Below, one piece after another: positions 18,161-28,174 of a stretch of 64,000 nucleotides of DNA (positions are counted from its first letter, which is position 1; every line of letters begins with the position of its first letter). Where the stretch lies: assembly GCF_026153355.1 (NCBI RefSeq), contig NZ_CP110636.1, forward strand, positions 6,448,001 through 6,512,000. The letters run 5' to 3'. The notes beneath the pieces were generated by a model. It saw nothing but the letters and a program-made list of their open reading frames with translations. It was not told the DNA's origin and searched no databases. Made by a program: the position numbers and the translations under genes. Origin of the DNA: Streptomyces endophytica. Its GTDB lineage: Bacteria > Actinomycetota > Actinomycetes > Streptomycetales > Streptomycetaceae.

Positions 18161-18222
18161 CGGCTACGGCTACGGCTACGGCTACGGCTACGGCTACGGC
18201 TACGGCTACGGCTACGGCTACG
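18161..18222 (+). repeat. Hexanucleotide tandem repeat (CGGCTA)10
   Basis: Ten perfect head-to-tail copies of CGGCTA, followed by a run of eight G. It lies in the gap before the lipoprotein gene, about 220 bp from its start. The unit length is a multiple of three and the tract is perfect, so its length could vary between strains. 18125-18444 otherwise holds only the promoter region shared with 46.7 kb. Confidence 0.9.
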
Positions 18223-18444
18223 GTCGCACGGGGGGGGCGGCCCCCTCTCTGTGCCGCCGTCGTCGGCGGGCAGGTGGCGGCCGCGCAGGCCCTCAGGCCA
18301 GGCCCTACAGAACAGCCATCTTCCCCTCCTCACACCCGTGTTAGCCCATCGTTAGTGGAGCGGCAGCCTCTCGATAGTGGCCCGGACCAGGGTGGGTGAC
18401 GTACCGAGGAGACAACGACACCGACTGCCCCCCGGGGGCCTGCA

Positions 18445-19146
18445 ATGAGCGCCAGCACCACCGCCCGCACCGCCCGTCGCCGCACCCTGCGCGTCGCCGC
18501 CGCGGCCCTGACCGCAGCCGCCGGCCTCACCCTGACCGCCTGCTCCGGCTCGGACCCCGCCGACGCGAAGTCCGCGGGCCACCCGCACACGAGCGCGGCC
18601 GCCGCCGACTCCACCGCCGCCGGCTGGTCCGGACTCCAGAGCACCGATGCCAAGACCGCCATCACATCGGCCGCCGCGGACAAGCAGTCGGGCGGCACGC
18701 ACGCCACCGGCGGCGCCAAGACGGGAACCCCGGTCCGCACCCAGACCCTGGCGGACGGTATCAGCAAGGCCGAGATCTACCAGCTCGGCGCCCAGCACTA
18801 CCGCGCCAAGATCGTCGCCCGCGGATCGGTCGTGGCCACGATGGAGACGACGGGGCAGAACGCCGACGCCGGACTCGACGCCAACGACATGTACATCGTG
18901 CTCACCATGGGCGGCGAGATCCACTCCTGGATGGGCGGCGGCCACCAGGGCCCGGGCACCTTCAAGCTCCCGGGCGGCTGGACAGCCAAGGTCACCAAGC
19001 TCGGCGAGCTGCGCTACCGCGCGCAGATCATCGGTTTCGACGGCGTGGCCGCCACGCTGGAGACCAAGGGACACGACGCCGGGGTCGACGCCAACGGCGT
19101 GTACATCGTGCTCAGCAGCGGCGGCGTGATCAGCGCCCACAAGTAA
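18445..19146 (+). CDS. Repeat-containing lipoprotein of unknown function
   Basis: 233 residues. An Arg-rich N-terminus and hydrophobic core (RRRTLRVAAAALTAAAGLTL) lead to lipobox LTAC at residues 29-32. After an Ala/Ser/Thr-rich linker come two related units of about 55 residues: 'KAEIYQLGAQHYRAKIVARG'...'DANDMYIVLTMGGEIHSW' and 'KVTKLGELRYRAQIIGFDG'...'DANGVYIVLSSGGVISAHK'. A near-identical but shorter copy lies at 46804-47175, and the upstream 100 bp are also shared. An exposed membrane-anchored protein is likely; the role is unknown. Confidence 0.8.
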   Translation: MSASTTARTARRRTLRVAAAALTAAAGLTLTACSGSDPADAKSAGHPHTSAAAADSTAAGWSGLQSTDAKTAITSAAADKQSGGTHATGGAKTGTPVRTQTLADGISKAEIYQLGAQHYRAKIVARGSVVATMETTGQNADAGLDANDMYIVLTMGGEIHSWMGGGHQGPGTFKLPGGWTAKVTKLGELRYRAQIIGFDGVAATLETKGHDAGVDANGVYIVLSSGGVISAHK

Positions 19147-19279
19147 AGACCAACCTGTGCCACTGCCCCAGTACGTGCACCAAACCTGGTGAACGACGCA
19201 CAGAGCAGGTGGCTTTGGCCGCGGTGTCGCTCCAGGAGAGCTGCTGCGGAAAAGATCCCCACACACGATGGAGGAATTC

Positions 19280-19549
19280 ATGAAGTCCTTGCGCACTCGT
19301 ATCGCTCTCGGTCTCGCCGTGGGTGTCGCGGCGGTCACGGTGCCGCTGACTGCCACGGCCGCTTTTGCCGCCGGCCCTCCGCCCGGTGACGGTTGGCAGC
19401 CGGTCGGTGGCGAGTCGTTCGACTCCTGGCAGAAGTGCTATGACCAGATGCAGAGTGACCTGGCACAGAACCCCAAGTACCACGAGGCCACCTGCGTCAG
19501 CGACCCCCAGCCCGGCCTCCCCAACTTCTACTCGGAGTGGATGCGCTGA
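19280..19549 (+). CDS. Small secreted protein with two cysteines
   Basis: 89 residues from ATG 19280, favoured over ATG 19268 because GGAGGAATTC precedes it. The signal peptide is clear (KSLRTRIALGLAVGVAAVTV... cut after AFA). The mature part is about 58 residues: 'GPPPGDGWQPVGGESFDSWQ', then two cysteines 20 residues apart (QKCYDQ and ATCVSD) that could form one disulphide. It follows the lipoprotein gene by 133 bp. I do not recognise the family. Confidence 0.75.
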   Translation: MKSLRTRIALGLAVGVAAVTVPLTATAAFAAGPPPGDGWQPVGGESFDSWQKCYDQMQSDLAQNPKYHEATCVSDPQPGLPNFYSEWMR

Positions 19550-19943
19550 GCTTGATCTTCCTGGTCTTACTCCGCACGGTTCCCCGAACCTGATCGCCCG
19601 TACGAGGATCCCGGGGACGTGAACACGGCCTTCGTCTGATCTTGTGCTCCGGCCAAAGAGGCACATGACCAGCACGAAGGCCGTGGGGGCATGTGTCTGC
19701 TGCACACTGGCGTCCGGCGGGAAGCGCTCACCCCCGTGGCGTCACAGCCCGACTGCAGAGCCGCAGCGCTTCACGATCTTGTTGGTCCCCGAACACATGG
19801 GCTCTCCACCCATGGCGACGTCACAACGCCGCTACCGCCTCGACGGTCGGTCGGGCTGTTCTGCCGCCTTTCCTGCGCCGTCGTCTGCTGGATCACCGTG
19901 CCCATGCTGGAGCCGCCCTCGCGGCCGGAGCCCCGCCTCTGGC
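19550..19943 (+). other. Gene-poor stretch with a 12-bp inverted repeat
   Basis: Open frames here have no ribosome sites or recognisable protein. CACGGCCTTCGT (19624-19635) and ACGAAGGCCGTG (19674-19685) form a perfect inverted pair with a 38-bp loop, which itself holds GTGC/GCAC. It may be a transcription end for the small secreted protein or the trace of a mobile element. Confidence 0.45.
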
Positions 19944-21886
19944 CTAGAGGGGGATGAACAGCAGGATGCCGTGGGCGGTGGCGGCGGTGTAGCAGGCGGT
20001 GCCGGCGAAGGTGGCGGTGTAGAAGGGGGTGGCGATGGCGAAGACGGGGACGATGGCGTTGTGGACGGTGGCGGTGCCGTTGGCGTCGGTGATGGCGGTG
20101 CCGAGGTTGACCGGGCCGAAGAGCGTGGTGGCGGTGAAGGTCACCGGCTGACCGACCACCGGCATCCCCGAGGTGGTCGTGAGGGTGGCGCTGAGGGTGG
20201 GGATGTAGAACTCGGGCAGCGGGGTCAGCCGGAGCCGGATCGTGCCTGGCTGCGCGGTCAGTGTTGTGGGGGCCGGGTTCACGGTGACGGGGGTGCCGGC
20301 GGCGGAGCCGGTGAAGCAGCTGTCACCGCCGTAGGAGGCGGTGAGGGTGCCGGTGGTCAGGGCGGTGGTGGTGAAGCAGGCCTGCCCCGAGGCGTTGACG
20401 GGGACCATCTGGGTCTGGCTGTCGGGGAGGGTGAAGGTGACCGTGCCGGTCGGCACGGTGGTGGTGCCTGGTGCCGGGGTGATGGTGGCGCACACGGTCA
20501 CGCTCTGCCCGCAGGTGGAGGGGTTCGGCGTCACCGACAGCGTCGTCGTCGTGGGGTTGGTGCTCACGGTGACGGGGGTGGGGTTGCCGTTCACGGTCGC
20601 GGTGAACATACCGGCGGTGTAGGTGTGGGTGGTCTGCCCGCTCCCGGTGGCGTCCAGGGGGACGGTGACCGTGGGGCTGGCGTCACCGAAGTTCACCACC
20701 GCCGTCCCGTTGGGAGTCCCCCCGGAAATGTTGAACGTCACCGGTTGCCCGCACACCGGCGACGCTGGTGATGTGGTCACCGTGAGCGGCGAAATCTCCG
20801 TCACGTTGGCCGAATTGGCGTTGGTGACGTAGACGTTGCTGTTCTGCGCCGCCGCCACCGAGAACGGGAACGCGCCGACGGGGACGGTGGCCACGACCGT
20901 GTTCGTGGCGCTGCTGATCACCGTCACGTTGTTGGAATTGCTGTTGCCGACGAAGACGTTGCCGGTCGGCGCCACCGCCACCCCGAACGGGCCCCCACCG
21001 GTGGGGACGGTGGCCAGGACCGCGTTCGTGGCGCTGTTGATCACCGTGACGTTGTTCGAAACGGTGTTGGTGACGTAGACGTTGCCGTTCTGCGCCACCG
21101 CGATCACCCCCGGGACCGAACCGGCGGGGACGGTGGCCACGACCGTGTTCGTGGCGCTGTCGATCACCGTCACGTTGTTCGAGGTCTGGTTGGCGATGTA
21201 GACGTTGCCGTTCTGCGCCACCGCCGCATAGCCCGGGAAACCACCGGTGGGGAGGGTGGTCAGGACGGTGTTCGTGGCGCTGCTGATCACCGTCACGGTG
21301 TTCGCGTTCCGGTTGGCGACGTAGACGTTGCCGTTCGCCGCCACCGCCACCGCGTCCGGGACCGCGCCGACGGGGACGGTGGCCAGGACCGTGTTCGTGG
21401 CGCTGCTGATCACCGTCACGTTGTTGGAGATGCTGTTGGCGACGTAGACGTTGCCGTTCGGCGCCACCGCCAGCGCGAACGGGCCCCGCCGGTGGGGACG
21501 GTGGCCAGGACGGTGTTCGTCGCGCTGCTGATCACCGTCACGTTGTTCGAGCTCTGGTTGGTGACGTAGACGTTGCCGTTCGGCGCCACCGCAATCATGG
21601 CCGGGTCCGAGCCGGCGGGGACGGTGGCCAGGACGGTGTTCGTGGTGCTGTTGATCACCGTCACGTTGGCCGAATTGGCGTTGCCGACGTAGACGTTGCC
21701 GTTCTGCGCCACCGCCACCGCCAGCGGGGTCGTGCCCGCCGGGATCGTCACCGTGGAGAACGCCGCACTGAACGGCGCGGCCGCAAGCCCCCGCACAGCG
21801 GCCACCCCGGATCCACCGGCCGGTACAGCCGGCCTAAACCCGCCGGCTACCGCCGGAGCTCCCAACCAACCCGTAGTCGATTCCAT
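19944..21886 (-). CDS. YVTN-type beta-propeller protein with C-terminal Ig-like domains (one frameshift)
   Basis: 647 residues after restoring one C near 21485, where GGGCCCCGCC lacks a base that sister repeats have (GGGCCCCCACC). ATG 21886 follows GAGAGGTG. Residues about 50-360 are seven or eight copies of a 41-residue unit of the form 'NGNVYVANxxSNNVTVI' plus 'SATNTVLATVP', which would close a beta-propeller. Then come Ig/Big-like domains with paired cysteines ('SPVCGQPVTFNISGGTPNG', 'CGQSVTVCATITPAPG', 'SYGGDSCFTGSAAGTPVTV'). No signal peptide or TM is visible at the N-terminus, unusual for such an adhesin-like protein. Its position just outside the eCIS makes cargo status possible but unproven. 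Confidence 0.8.
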
Positions 21887-22049
21887 GACACACCTCTCAG
21901 CTGAGAGGGCCGCCCAAGGATTCCACCGGGGCCCGCGTCGCGCAGCGCCGGAATACGCGAAACCGGATCACCGCTTGCACACCGGGACAGAGAGAGGACG
22001 CCCCGACGCGTACCACTCACCGACGCACTGGCTCACCGGCGCACCGCAG

Positions 22050-22085
22050 GGGTTGCCCATCTCTCCCCGGAGAGATGGGCAACCC
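22050..22085. repeat. 17-bp perfect inverted repeat
   Basis: GGGTTGCCCATCTCTCC at 22050 is followed after two bases by its exact complement ending at 22085. No T-run follows. It is about 165 bp ahead of the propeller gene start, so a regulatory site or an upstream hairpin is as likely as a terminator. Confidence 0.7.
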
Positions 22086-22249
22086 ACCGGAAAACGGTCA
22101 CCACCATTAACCCGAAATGGCCAATGGAACACCACCGTCTTGACTCGACTATCACCCGGACGGGCCAATACACGGCGAAGCCGGGCGCCGAATACGGAGC
22201 CCAGACCCGTGTGGTGGACCCGCTCCTGGCGGGCGCGTGCGGACATGCG

Positions 22250-22278
22250 CAAGGGGCCCGCTCGCGGCGGGCCCCTTG
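22250..22278. terminator. Strong GC hairpin (12-bp stem), terminator-like
   Basis: CAAGGGGCCCGC (22250-22261), a 5-bp loop, then GCGGGCCCCTTG (22267-22278). It lies between the GH5 gene end (22427) and the propeller gene start, both minus strand, and fits the U-less hairpin terminators of Streptomyces. The rest of 21887-22426 holds no gene. Confidence 0.55.
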
Positions 22279-22426
22279 TGGGTGGCGTTGTCGGTGGCGC
22301 GTGCCGGCCCGCTCCAGCCGCATGAGCCGGAACAGTGACAAGCGAGAAGCCAACGGCCGCAGCCCGCGAGCCCCCTGGCGTGGATGCGGGGGTCGCGGGC
22401 CGCAGCCCCTGAGCGGATCGGGTGGG

Positions 22427-23856
22427 CTACCTCGGGGTGATCGTGACCCTGTAGGTGGCTCCGGCCCTGCCGTGGGTGTGCACGCTGACGGTCTGGCCGT
22501 GGTCGTCCCAACTGGCCTTACTGCCTTGGACATCGACGCGGTAGCCGCCTGGGTACGTGTCGCTGGGCACGGTGATCCGGGTGGGCCCCTTTGCGTTGTG
22601 GCGGGTGCGGAAGGTGAGCGTGTAGGTGCGGGTAGCCGGGTCGTACGCGTACTTGAGCGGGTCGCCCGCGACGGCCCGCGCGTACGGCTGGACGAGCAGC
22701 TGGGCGTTGGGCTTCGCGACGCCCGCCCGGTCGAGGAAGCAGTAGCCGCCGCCCCGGCACCACTGCCACCACGTCCAGCCACTGGAGAAGCGGTCCAGGG
22801 AGGCCGTCATGTCGGTGACGAACTGTCTCGCGTGCGGAAGGTAGGGGTTGCCGCCCCACTCCCCCACGATCACCGGCATGCGGTGACGGGTCGGGTAGTC
22901 GCTGATCGCGGCCTCGTAGGCGGGGATGAAGGTGCCGTTGGGGTCGTAGTCGGCGCCGGTTTCCATCGCGGTCTCGTAGAAGTGCGGCGCGTAGCCGGCG
23001 TGCGGGTCGTCGATGTGGCCCATCTGGGTCGGGACGCCGACACCGACGATGACGGTGGGTTCGACGAATACCCATGACCTGTGGTCGACCAGGCGGATCG
23101 CCCGGGCCAGGCGGTTCCACAGCTCGGTGAGTTCGGTGGCCTCGAAGCGGGCCGCGGCGGTGGGGAGGTCTTCGCCTGCGAGGAACTTCGCGAACGGCTC
23201 GTTCATCAGGTCGTAGCCGAGCAGCGCCGGGTGCCTGCCCAGGGCGGAGGCGACCGTCATCCACATGCGCGCGTGCGCGGCGCGGAAATCGGCGTCCTTG
23301 TACAGGTGGTCGAAGGCGGTCTGTACGGATGGCTCGAAGTACTCGGAGAACCAGTCGTCGGGTTTCGGCTCGAACGGCAACCCCTCGTCGCGGGTGGCCC
23401 AGTCGGGGACGCCGCGGGAGCCGAAGTGGGGGCCGTAGACGTCCTGGTGGGCGTCGAGGATGACCTTGATGTGGTAGCGGCCGGCCCAGTCGAGGATGCG
23501 GCGCATCTTGGTGAGGTAGCCGCGGTCGTAGTGCCCTGGGGTGGGTTCGAGGTCGTCCCAGAAGAACGCGAGGCGCGCGAGGTTGAAGCCCCGGCCGGCC
23601 ATGTCTTTGAGGTCGCTCTCGTGGATGTCGGCGAACGCGTGGGTGCCGCGGCTGCTCTTGTCGGCGAGGTTGAAGCCGCGCCACTGGAGCGCGCGGCCTT
23701 GGTCGTCGGCGATGTAAGTGCGGTCGCCGACCGTGACCCGGTCGGGGCGCGGTCGGGGGCGCGGTCGGGGTGGGCCTGGGCCGGCGTGGGGAGGACGCCG
23801 AGCAAGAGGGCGGCCACGGCGAGGACGGCGGAGGCGACGCGGGAGGTCAAGCGCAT
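22427..23856 (-). CDS. Secreted glycoside hydrolase family 5, endoglycoceramidase-like (one frameshift)
   Basis: 476 residues after adding one base near 23750, where the signal-peptide frame meets the catalytic frame. The signal is 'RLTSRVASAVLAVAALLLGV' ending AQA. The TIM-barrel has 'RGFNLADKSSRGTHAF', 'RLAFFWDDLEPTPGHYD', 'HIKVILDAHQDVYGPHFG', the acid/base 'LLGYDLMNEPF' and the nucleophile 'MPVIVGEWGGNPYL'. A beta-sandwich ends the protein (from about 'PLKYAYDPATRTYTLTF'). These features resemble EGCase-type GH5 enzymes that cut glycolipids, but the substrate is not certain. Confidence 0.85.
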
Positions 23857-24578
23857 GCCGAGCCCCTTTCGAGGAGGGCGGCTTGGGCGACGTGCTACTG
23901 GCCGGCCGGATGCTACTGGCGGGTGGGTGAAGTTCCCAGGCCTTCACGGGAGTTGGCGGGAGCTGGCGGGGCAGGGATGTCCCGGCAGCGGAGCGTTGGA
24001 GGCAGCGGACGATCTCCCGTCGGGTCCAGCCGCCCTGCTCTTCCGGCCCTTCGTGGCACACCTACCAGCGGACGCACGGTGGTCGGGAGGGCCGAGGGGG
24101 CACGGTGTCCTTGCCCGCGAATGCCCGGGAAGGCGGGAAGAACGCCTTACCGGGTAGTGCGGGTGGAGAACGGGGCAATGCTGGGCGGCGCGCGTGCGGG
24201 GGCGGCGTGTGTGGCTCAGGATCGGGGGGAAGGGACTGCGGCGGGGCGCGGATGCCGATGAGGGCGTGGTGCGCGGCGACGTACTTCCCGACGGCCCGGC
24301 CCAGGTTCTCCCACGCCCGGCCCACGATCTCCCGTGCCCGGCGCGGGATTACGTAGATGCCGCGCTACGTAGTTTCTGCCGACGCGACGGTTCCCTTTCC
24401 GGCGGCAGGCTCGGTACCGCAGTCACGTAAGGGCCCCGACGTAAGGGGCAGACACGGTGATCACGGGGGCAGTTCTGCCGGGCATCCAGGCAGCGCGGAA
24501 CCCCGGGTCTGCGACCGCGCATGCGTCCCACAGCGCCAGTCCTGGCCGGGGACGTGCCAGTACACAGAGGGGGAACAC
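23857..24578. other. Intergenic region between GH5 gene and eCIS regulator
   Basis: About 720 bp with no gene I can support. It must carry the promoter of the minus-strand GH5 gene and that of the LuxR gene. GC content stays high and I see no convincing operator palindrome. Confidence 0.5.
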
Positions 24579-25235
24579 TTGTTCAGCTCGCATCCGGCCG
24601 CCACAGTCTCCGTCCCCACAGCAAGCCGGGTGCGGGTAGCCGTCACGGCACCCGATCCGATCAGCCAGGAGGGCGTCCTCAGCCAGCTGCGTCGGCACCC
24701 GGAGGTCGACCTGTGTGAGGATCTCGGCTCCGCGACGGTGGCCCTGCTGGTCGAGGACGTGCTCGACGAGACCGCGCTCGTCCGGCTGCGGCGGATGGTG
24801 CGCAGCGAGGGGGCGCGGGTGGTGCTCGTCGTGGGGACGATCCGGGAGAGCGAACTGCTGGACGTCATCGAGTGCGGTGCCGGAGCCATCGTCTGGCGCC
24901 GCGAGGCCACCGCGCATCGGCTGGTGCAGGCGGTGCTGACCGCGGCCGAGGGCGGTGGCGATCTGCCCGCGGACCTGCTGGGCCGGCTCATCAGCCAGGT
25001 GGGGCAGTTGCACCGAGGGGGCGCCGACCGGCCGGGGACCTTTCTGGGTCTCACTCCGCGCGAGGCGGACGTCATGCGGCTGGTGGCCGACGGCCTCGAC
25101 ACCACGGAGATCGCCACCAAGCTCTCCTACTCCGAACGCACCATCAAGAACGTCATGCACGGGCTCACCACCCGCCTGCATCTGCGCAATCGTGCGCACG
25201 CGGTCGCGTACGCGGTCCGCGAGGGCTACATCTGA
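24579..25235 (+). CDS. LuxR-type regulator at the head of the eCIS locus
   Basis: The start is taken as TTG 24579, because GAGGGGGAACAC stands directly before it and the coding signal begins there (218 residues). An open frame extends back to ATG 24357 but looks non-coding. The first 130 residues resemble a degenerate receiver domain ('VRVAVTAPDPISQEGVLSQL', 'VVLVVGTIRESELLDVIE') without the full set of phosphorylation aspartates. The C-terminus is a typical LuxR helix-turn-helix: 'LTPREADVMRLVADGLDTTE' and 'SERTIKNVMHGLTTRLHLRN'. Streptomyces eCIS loci commonly carry such a regulator beside the ATPase end, so control of the system is likely. Confidence 0.85.
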   Translation: MFSSHPAATVSVPTASRVRVAVTAPDPISQEGVLSQLRRHPEVDLCEDLGSATVALLVEDVLDETALVRLRRMVRSEGARVVLVVGTIRESELLDVIECGAGAIVWRREATAHRLVQAVLTAAEGGGDLPADLLGRLISQVGQLHRGGADRPGTFLGLTPREADVMRLVADGLDTTEIATKLSYSERTIKNVMHGLTTRLHLRNRAHAVAYAVREGYI

Positions 25236-25389
25236 CCGGACGGGCGACGGAGGGGCCCCTTCAGGCAAGAAGCGCTGCCCCGCCGTCGTCCCCACGGTGC
25301 GTGCACCTGGGACGGTGCGGGGAGCACGATCGATGACAGGGCGTCGAGGAGCCGCCCTCGGCGGGTGGCGGCGGGCGGGAGCGCGGAAA

Positions 25390-26067
25390 GTGATGCATGA
25401 GGTGGACGAGGTCCTCAAGGAGGTCCTCGGCAGCGGGGCGCTGGACGGCTCGGGTATCGAGGTGTCCTTCGACGTCCCCACCCGTGACTGGGCGGCCCGG
25501 CGCAACGCTCCGGTGATCAACGCCTATCTGTACGACATCCGGGAGGACGCGTCCCGGCGGCAGGGCGGTCGCGCGCCGGTGATCGACGAGCGGGACATCG
25601 TCGTCCGCCGCCGCCGGGCTCCGCGCTGGTTCCGGCTGTCCTACCTGGTGACGGCCTGGACGAAGACTCCGCGGGACGAACACCGGCTGTTGTCGGCGGT
25701 ACTGGCGACACTGCTGCCCCATGAGCTGCTCCCTCCTCAGCAGCTTCCGGGCGCGCTGGGGCGCCTCGGCCTGCCGGTGCCGGTGACGGTGGGCAGCGTC
25801 CCTACGGAGTCCCGTTCCCTCGCCGACATCTGGTCCGCGCTGGGCGGCGAACTCAAGCCGTCCCTGGACGTCGTGGTGACCGTGCCGTTCCCGGCGTACC
25901 CCGAATACGACGCGGGGCCCCCGGTCACGGAGGGCGCGGCGGTCCGGGTACGCGGTGTGGACGGCGACTCGCTGCGGTCGGCGGAACGCGCCCACCGGCC
26001 CCACCACGTGGCGGCGGCCCGCGCCGCACGCGAGCAGAAGTCGGCCCACCGCACGGAGCAGCCATGA
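25390..26067 (+). CDS. DUF4255 protein, eCIS tail-terminator (Afp16-like)
   Basis: 225 residues. GTG 25390 is preferred: GGGAG is eight bases ahead and it yields MMHEVDEVLKEVL, matching the usual family start M-I-HEVDE. The DUF4255 core includes 'DVPTRDWAARRNAPVINAYL', 'RRRAPRWFRLSYLVTAWT' and 'DEHRLLSAVLATLLPHELLP'. In characterised eCIS particles the homologue caps the tube and sheath and sets tail length. A 35-residue charged tail (RSAERAHRPHHVAAA...) is extra. The stop overlaps the ATG of the ATPase gene (ATGA). Confidence 0.85.
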   Translation: MMHEVDEVLKEVLGSGALDGSGIEVSFDVPTRDWAARRNAPVINAYLYDIREDASRRQGGRAPVIDERDIVVRRRRAPRWFRLSYLVTAWTKTPRDEHRLLSAVLATLLPHELLPPQQLPGALGRLGLPVPVTVGSVPTESRSLADIWSALGGELKPSLDVVVTVPFPAYPEYDAGPPVTEGAAVRVRGVDGDSLRSAERAHRPHHVAAARAAREQKSAHRTEQP

Positions 26068-28110
26068 CCACCTCGTCCCCGGACAGCGCCACAGCCACGG
26101 CCGACCGGCCCCCGGACTCCGGGGCCGCGGGCCCGGCCGGCGCCCTCCTCGACCGGCTGGCCGGACTGCGGCAGACGGTGACCGCGCTGATCGAGCACCG
26201 GTCCGTCGACGACCCCACCGCGCACGACCCGTTGCGCGGCCTGTACGTGTCCGAGGAAGCCGTGCGCCGTCTGCTGCGCACCCGGCCGCACCCGGTGCCG
26301 GACGCGGCCGTGCGGCCGGCCGGGCCGACGGGGTGGCCGGAGGACACCGACGACCGGCTGGCCCGGACGGCCGTCCGGCTCCGGCTGACCGAGCTCGATG
26401 CCGCCGTGCTGCTCATCGCCCTGGCCCCCGACCTCGACCGCGCCTTCGAACCGCTCTACGGCTACCTCAACGACGACGTGAGCCGCCGCCGCGCCACCGT
26501 GGGACTCGCCCTCGAACTGTGCGGGGTGCCCGCGCATCTGCCGGCGGCCCGCGCCCGCTTCCACCTCTCGGCGCCGCTGCGCGCCCTCGGTCTGCTGACC
26601 GTCGAGGAGGCCGACCGGCCGCTCCTCACCCGCTCGTTGTGCGTGCCCGACCGCCTCACCGCCCACTTGCTGGGCGACGACACCCCGGATGCCGCGCTCC
26701 TCGGCCGGCTGCTGCCGATGCCGGATGCGCTGCCCACCGCGGAGCACGACGAGGCCTTCGTCCAACGGCTGGCCACCCGACTCGGCGAGGGACCGTTCAC
26801 CGCCTACTTACGGGAACACCGCGAGGGCGACGCCCTGGCCGCCCTCGCGTCCGCTCTGCAGGCGGCGGGCGTCGACGCGTTGCGCTTCTCCGGTTCCGCG
26901 GACCACGTCCCCGAGCTGCTGCGGGAGGCCCGGCTGAGCGGCCGGGCGGTCGTGGTGTGCGGTCTGCCCGACGAACCGGGCCCGATGGTGGGTGAGTTGA
27001 CAGGGGCGACGGACGTGACGGTGCTGCTGGCCGATCCTCGTCCCTACGATCCGCAGTGGTCCGCGCACGACCCGCTGGTGCTGCAGGCACCCCGGCATCC
27101 GGCAGGGGGTGCGGCCGCCTGGCGGACCGCGCTGGGGCCGGCCGCCGACGGGTTCGACGTGGCCGGCACCGTGGCCCCGTACCACCTCGGTGGTGAGCGC
27201 ATCCGGCGCGCCGCCCGTGCCGCCGCGGCGCTCGCCGCCTTCGACGGGACCCCGCTCACCGCCGCGCACGTCCGGCTGGCGGCCCGGCAGCAGTCGGCCT
27301 CGGGCCTCGAACGGCATGCCCGCCGGATCCGGCCCGCGGTGGACTGGCGGGACCTGGTCCTGCCCGACGGGCCGCTCACCCAGCTGCGGGAACTCGCCCT
27401 GCGCGCCCGCCACCGTGACCGGGTCCTCGGCGACTGGCGGCTCAGTGCCGGCGGCGGCCGCGGCCGCGGGGTCCTCGGACTGTTCGCGGGCGAGTCCGGC
27501 ACCGGCAAGACGCTGTCCGCGGAGGTGCTCGCCGCCGATCTGGGTGTCGATCTGTACGTGGTCCAGCTGTCCTCGATCGTGGACAAGTACGTCGGCGAGA
27601 CCGAGAAGAACCTGGAGCGGATCTTCACGGAGGCCGACCGCACGGACGCCGTGCTCCTCTTCGACGAAGCCGACGCCGTTTTCGGCAAGCGCTCGGAGGT
27701 CAAGGACTCGCACGACCGGTACGCCAACATGGAGAGCGCGTACCTGCTGCAGCGCCTGGAGTCCTTCGACGGCATCGCCCTGCTGACCACCAACCTGCGG
27801 GCCAACATCGACGACGCCTTCACACCGCCGTCTCGACCTGGTGGTCGACTTCCCCTTCCCGGACGCCGGTCAGCGTCTGGCGCTGTGGCGGCACGGACTG
27901 TCGCACGTGCCCCGCGCCGAGGACATCGACGTCGACGCCCTCGCCCGGGACTTCGAGCTGGCCGGCGGTGCGATCCGCAGTGCGGTGGTCACCGCCGCCT
28001 ACCTCGCGGCCGGCCGGGACCGGTCGGTCGGGGCGAGCGACCTGTGGGAGGGCGCCCGCCGCGAGTACCGCAAGGCGGGCCGACTGGTCCCGGGCGAAGC
28101 GAACTGGTGA
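26064..28110 (+). CDS. AAA+ ATPase of the eCIS (Afp15-like), one frameshift
   Basis: 681 residues if one surplus base near 27832 is removed ('DDAFTRRLDLVVDFPFPD' is then continuous). The N-terminal 400 residues hold helical and degenerate AAA-like regions ('RLRLTELDAAVLLIALAPDL', 'PYHLGGERIRRAARAAAAL'). The catalytic domain has Walker A 'GLFAGESGTGKTLSAEVL', 'DKYVGETEKNLERIF', Walker B 'AVLLFDEADAVFGKRSEV', a sensor-1 Asn in 'IALLTTNLRANIDDAF' and the arginine pair. Every eCIS encodes such an ATPase; it is thought to help assembly. It is coupled to the DUF4255 gene and faces the membrane-protein gene 3' end to 3' end. Confidence 0.88.
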
Positions 28111-28174
28111 CGGCGAGGGCCGTCGCCCTTCCCGCCCCGCGTACCGGTACCCGCCCCGGCACGCGGCGGCGGGG

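Noticed and set aside
24357..24578. Long N-terminal extension of the eCIS LuxR regulator
   Set aside because: The extra 74 residues lack coding character and structure, whereas TTG 24579 has a good ribosome site and begins the conserved sequence.
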